Part shown: one piece after another, positions 5,417 through 5,478 of the stretch | Numbering within the stretch: the first letter of the stretch is position 1 | Layout of the letters: every line of letters begins with the position of its first letter | NCBI GenBank assembly: GCA_030624785.1 | Contig: JAUXJK010000160.1 | Span: 1-5,478 of the forward strand | Origin: Actinomycetes bacterium | Lineage (GTDB): Bacteria > Actinomycetota > Thermoleophilia > Gaiellales > Gaiellaceae | Direction of reading: 5' to 3' | DNA length: 5,478 nucleotides | Translations under genes and position numbers: made by a program | The notes under the pieces: model-generated | What the model was told of the DNA's origin: nothing | Seen by the model: the letters and a program-made list of their open reading frames with translations, nothing else | Database searches by the model: none

Positions 5417-5478
5417 CTAGCGACGCTCGCCGAACCGCGGGGAGCGACGCTCACGAATCGCGGCGACTCCCTCCTTGA
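5417..5478 (-). CDS. Enoyl-CoA hydratase/isomerase-like protein, C-terminal tail only
   Basis: The minus strand from the right edge reads KEGVAAIRERRSPRF followed by GERR and TAG at 5419-5417. The pattern (F)KEGVAAxxExRxPRF-G-R is the usual last segment of crotonase-superfamily enoyl-CoA hydratases, where a late helix ends in EGxxAFxEKRxPxFxGR. The two bases before K fit a Phe codon, also typical. If correct, the enzyme hydrates 2-enoyl-CoA thioesters or does related acyl-CoA chemistry in the cytosol, and it is the upstream member of the CMD-fold/selenoprotein operon. Only 19 full codons are visible, so the family call rests on this motif. Confidence 0.6.
   Translation of the reverse strand, partial: KEGVAAIRERRSPRFGERR

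Overview
The window has moderately high GC and tightly packed genes. All the clearly assignable genes lie on the minus strand. An actII-3/YdfJ-type MMPL transporter, a lipoprotein with a monoderm-style lipobox and linker, a DUF1348 protein and paired carboxymuconolactone-decarboxylase (CMD/AhpD-like) genes fit an actinobacterial (for example Thermoleophilia-like) or Chloroflexota genome. Nothing here fixes the phylum, and no mobile element, tRNA, rRNA or CRISPR array was seen.

Layout from left to right. Positions 1-146 (minus) hold the 5' end of an unidentified gene that leaves the window. It diverges from an unidentified gene at 148-702 (plus). That gene converges on a minus-strand group read from high to low coordinates: lipoprotein (3483-4214), DUF1348/NTF2-like protein (2967-3446) and MMPL exporter (730-2880). 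The gaps inside this group are 36 and 86 bp, so it may be one transcription unit. A 171-bp gap (4215-4385) rich in inverted repeats separates it from a second minus-strand group: the C-terminal tail of an enoyl-CoA hydratase-like protein (5417-5478), a small cysteine-less CMD-fold protein (4991-5365), and an AhpD-like peroxidase-related protein (4386-4994).

The central observation is that the AhpD-like gene is interrupted by exactly one in-frame TGA, at 4746-4748. It falls where this family has the second cysteine of its catalytic CxxC, giving C80-P-W-U83 with H87 at +4 and E68 at -12 from the first Cys, as in the AhpD proton relay. The frame is open and family-like on both sides, the gene ends in TAG, and a stem-loop with bacterial-SECIS geometry starts 12 nt after the TGA. 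The best reading is a selenocysteine-containing CxxU AhpD-like oxidoreductase. An ordinary gene caller would split it into two fragments or call it a pseudogene. It overlaps the upstream CMD-fold gene by 4 nt (GTGA), so the two products are probably made together and may act together.
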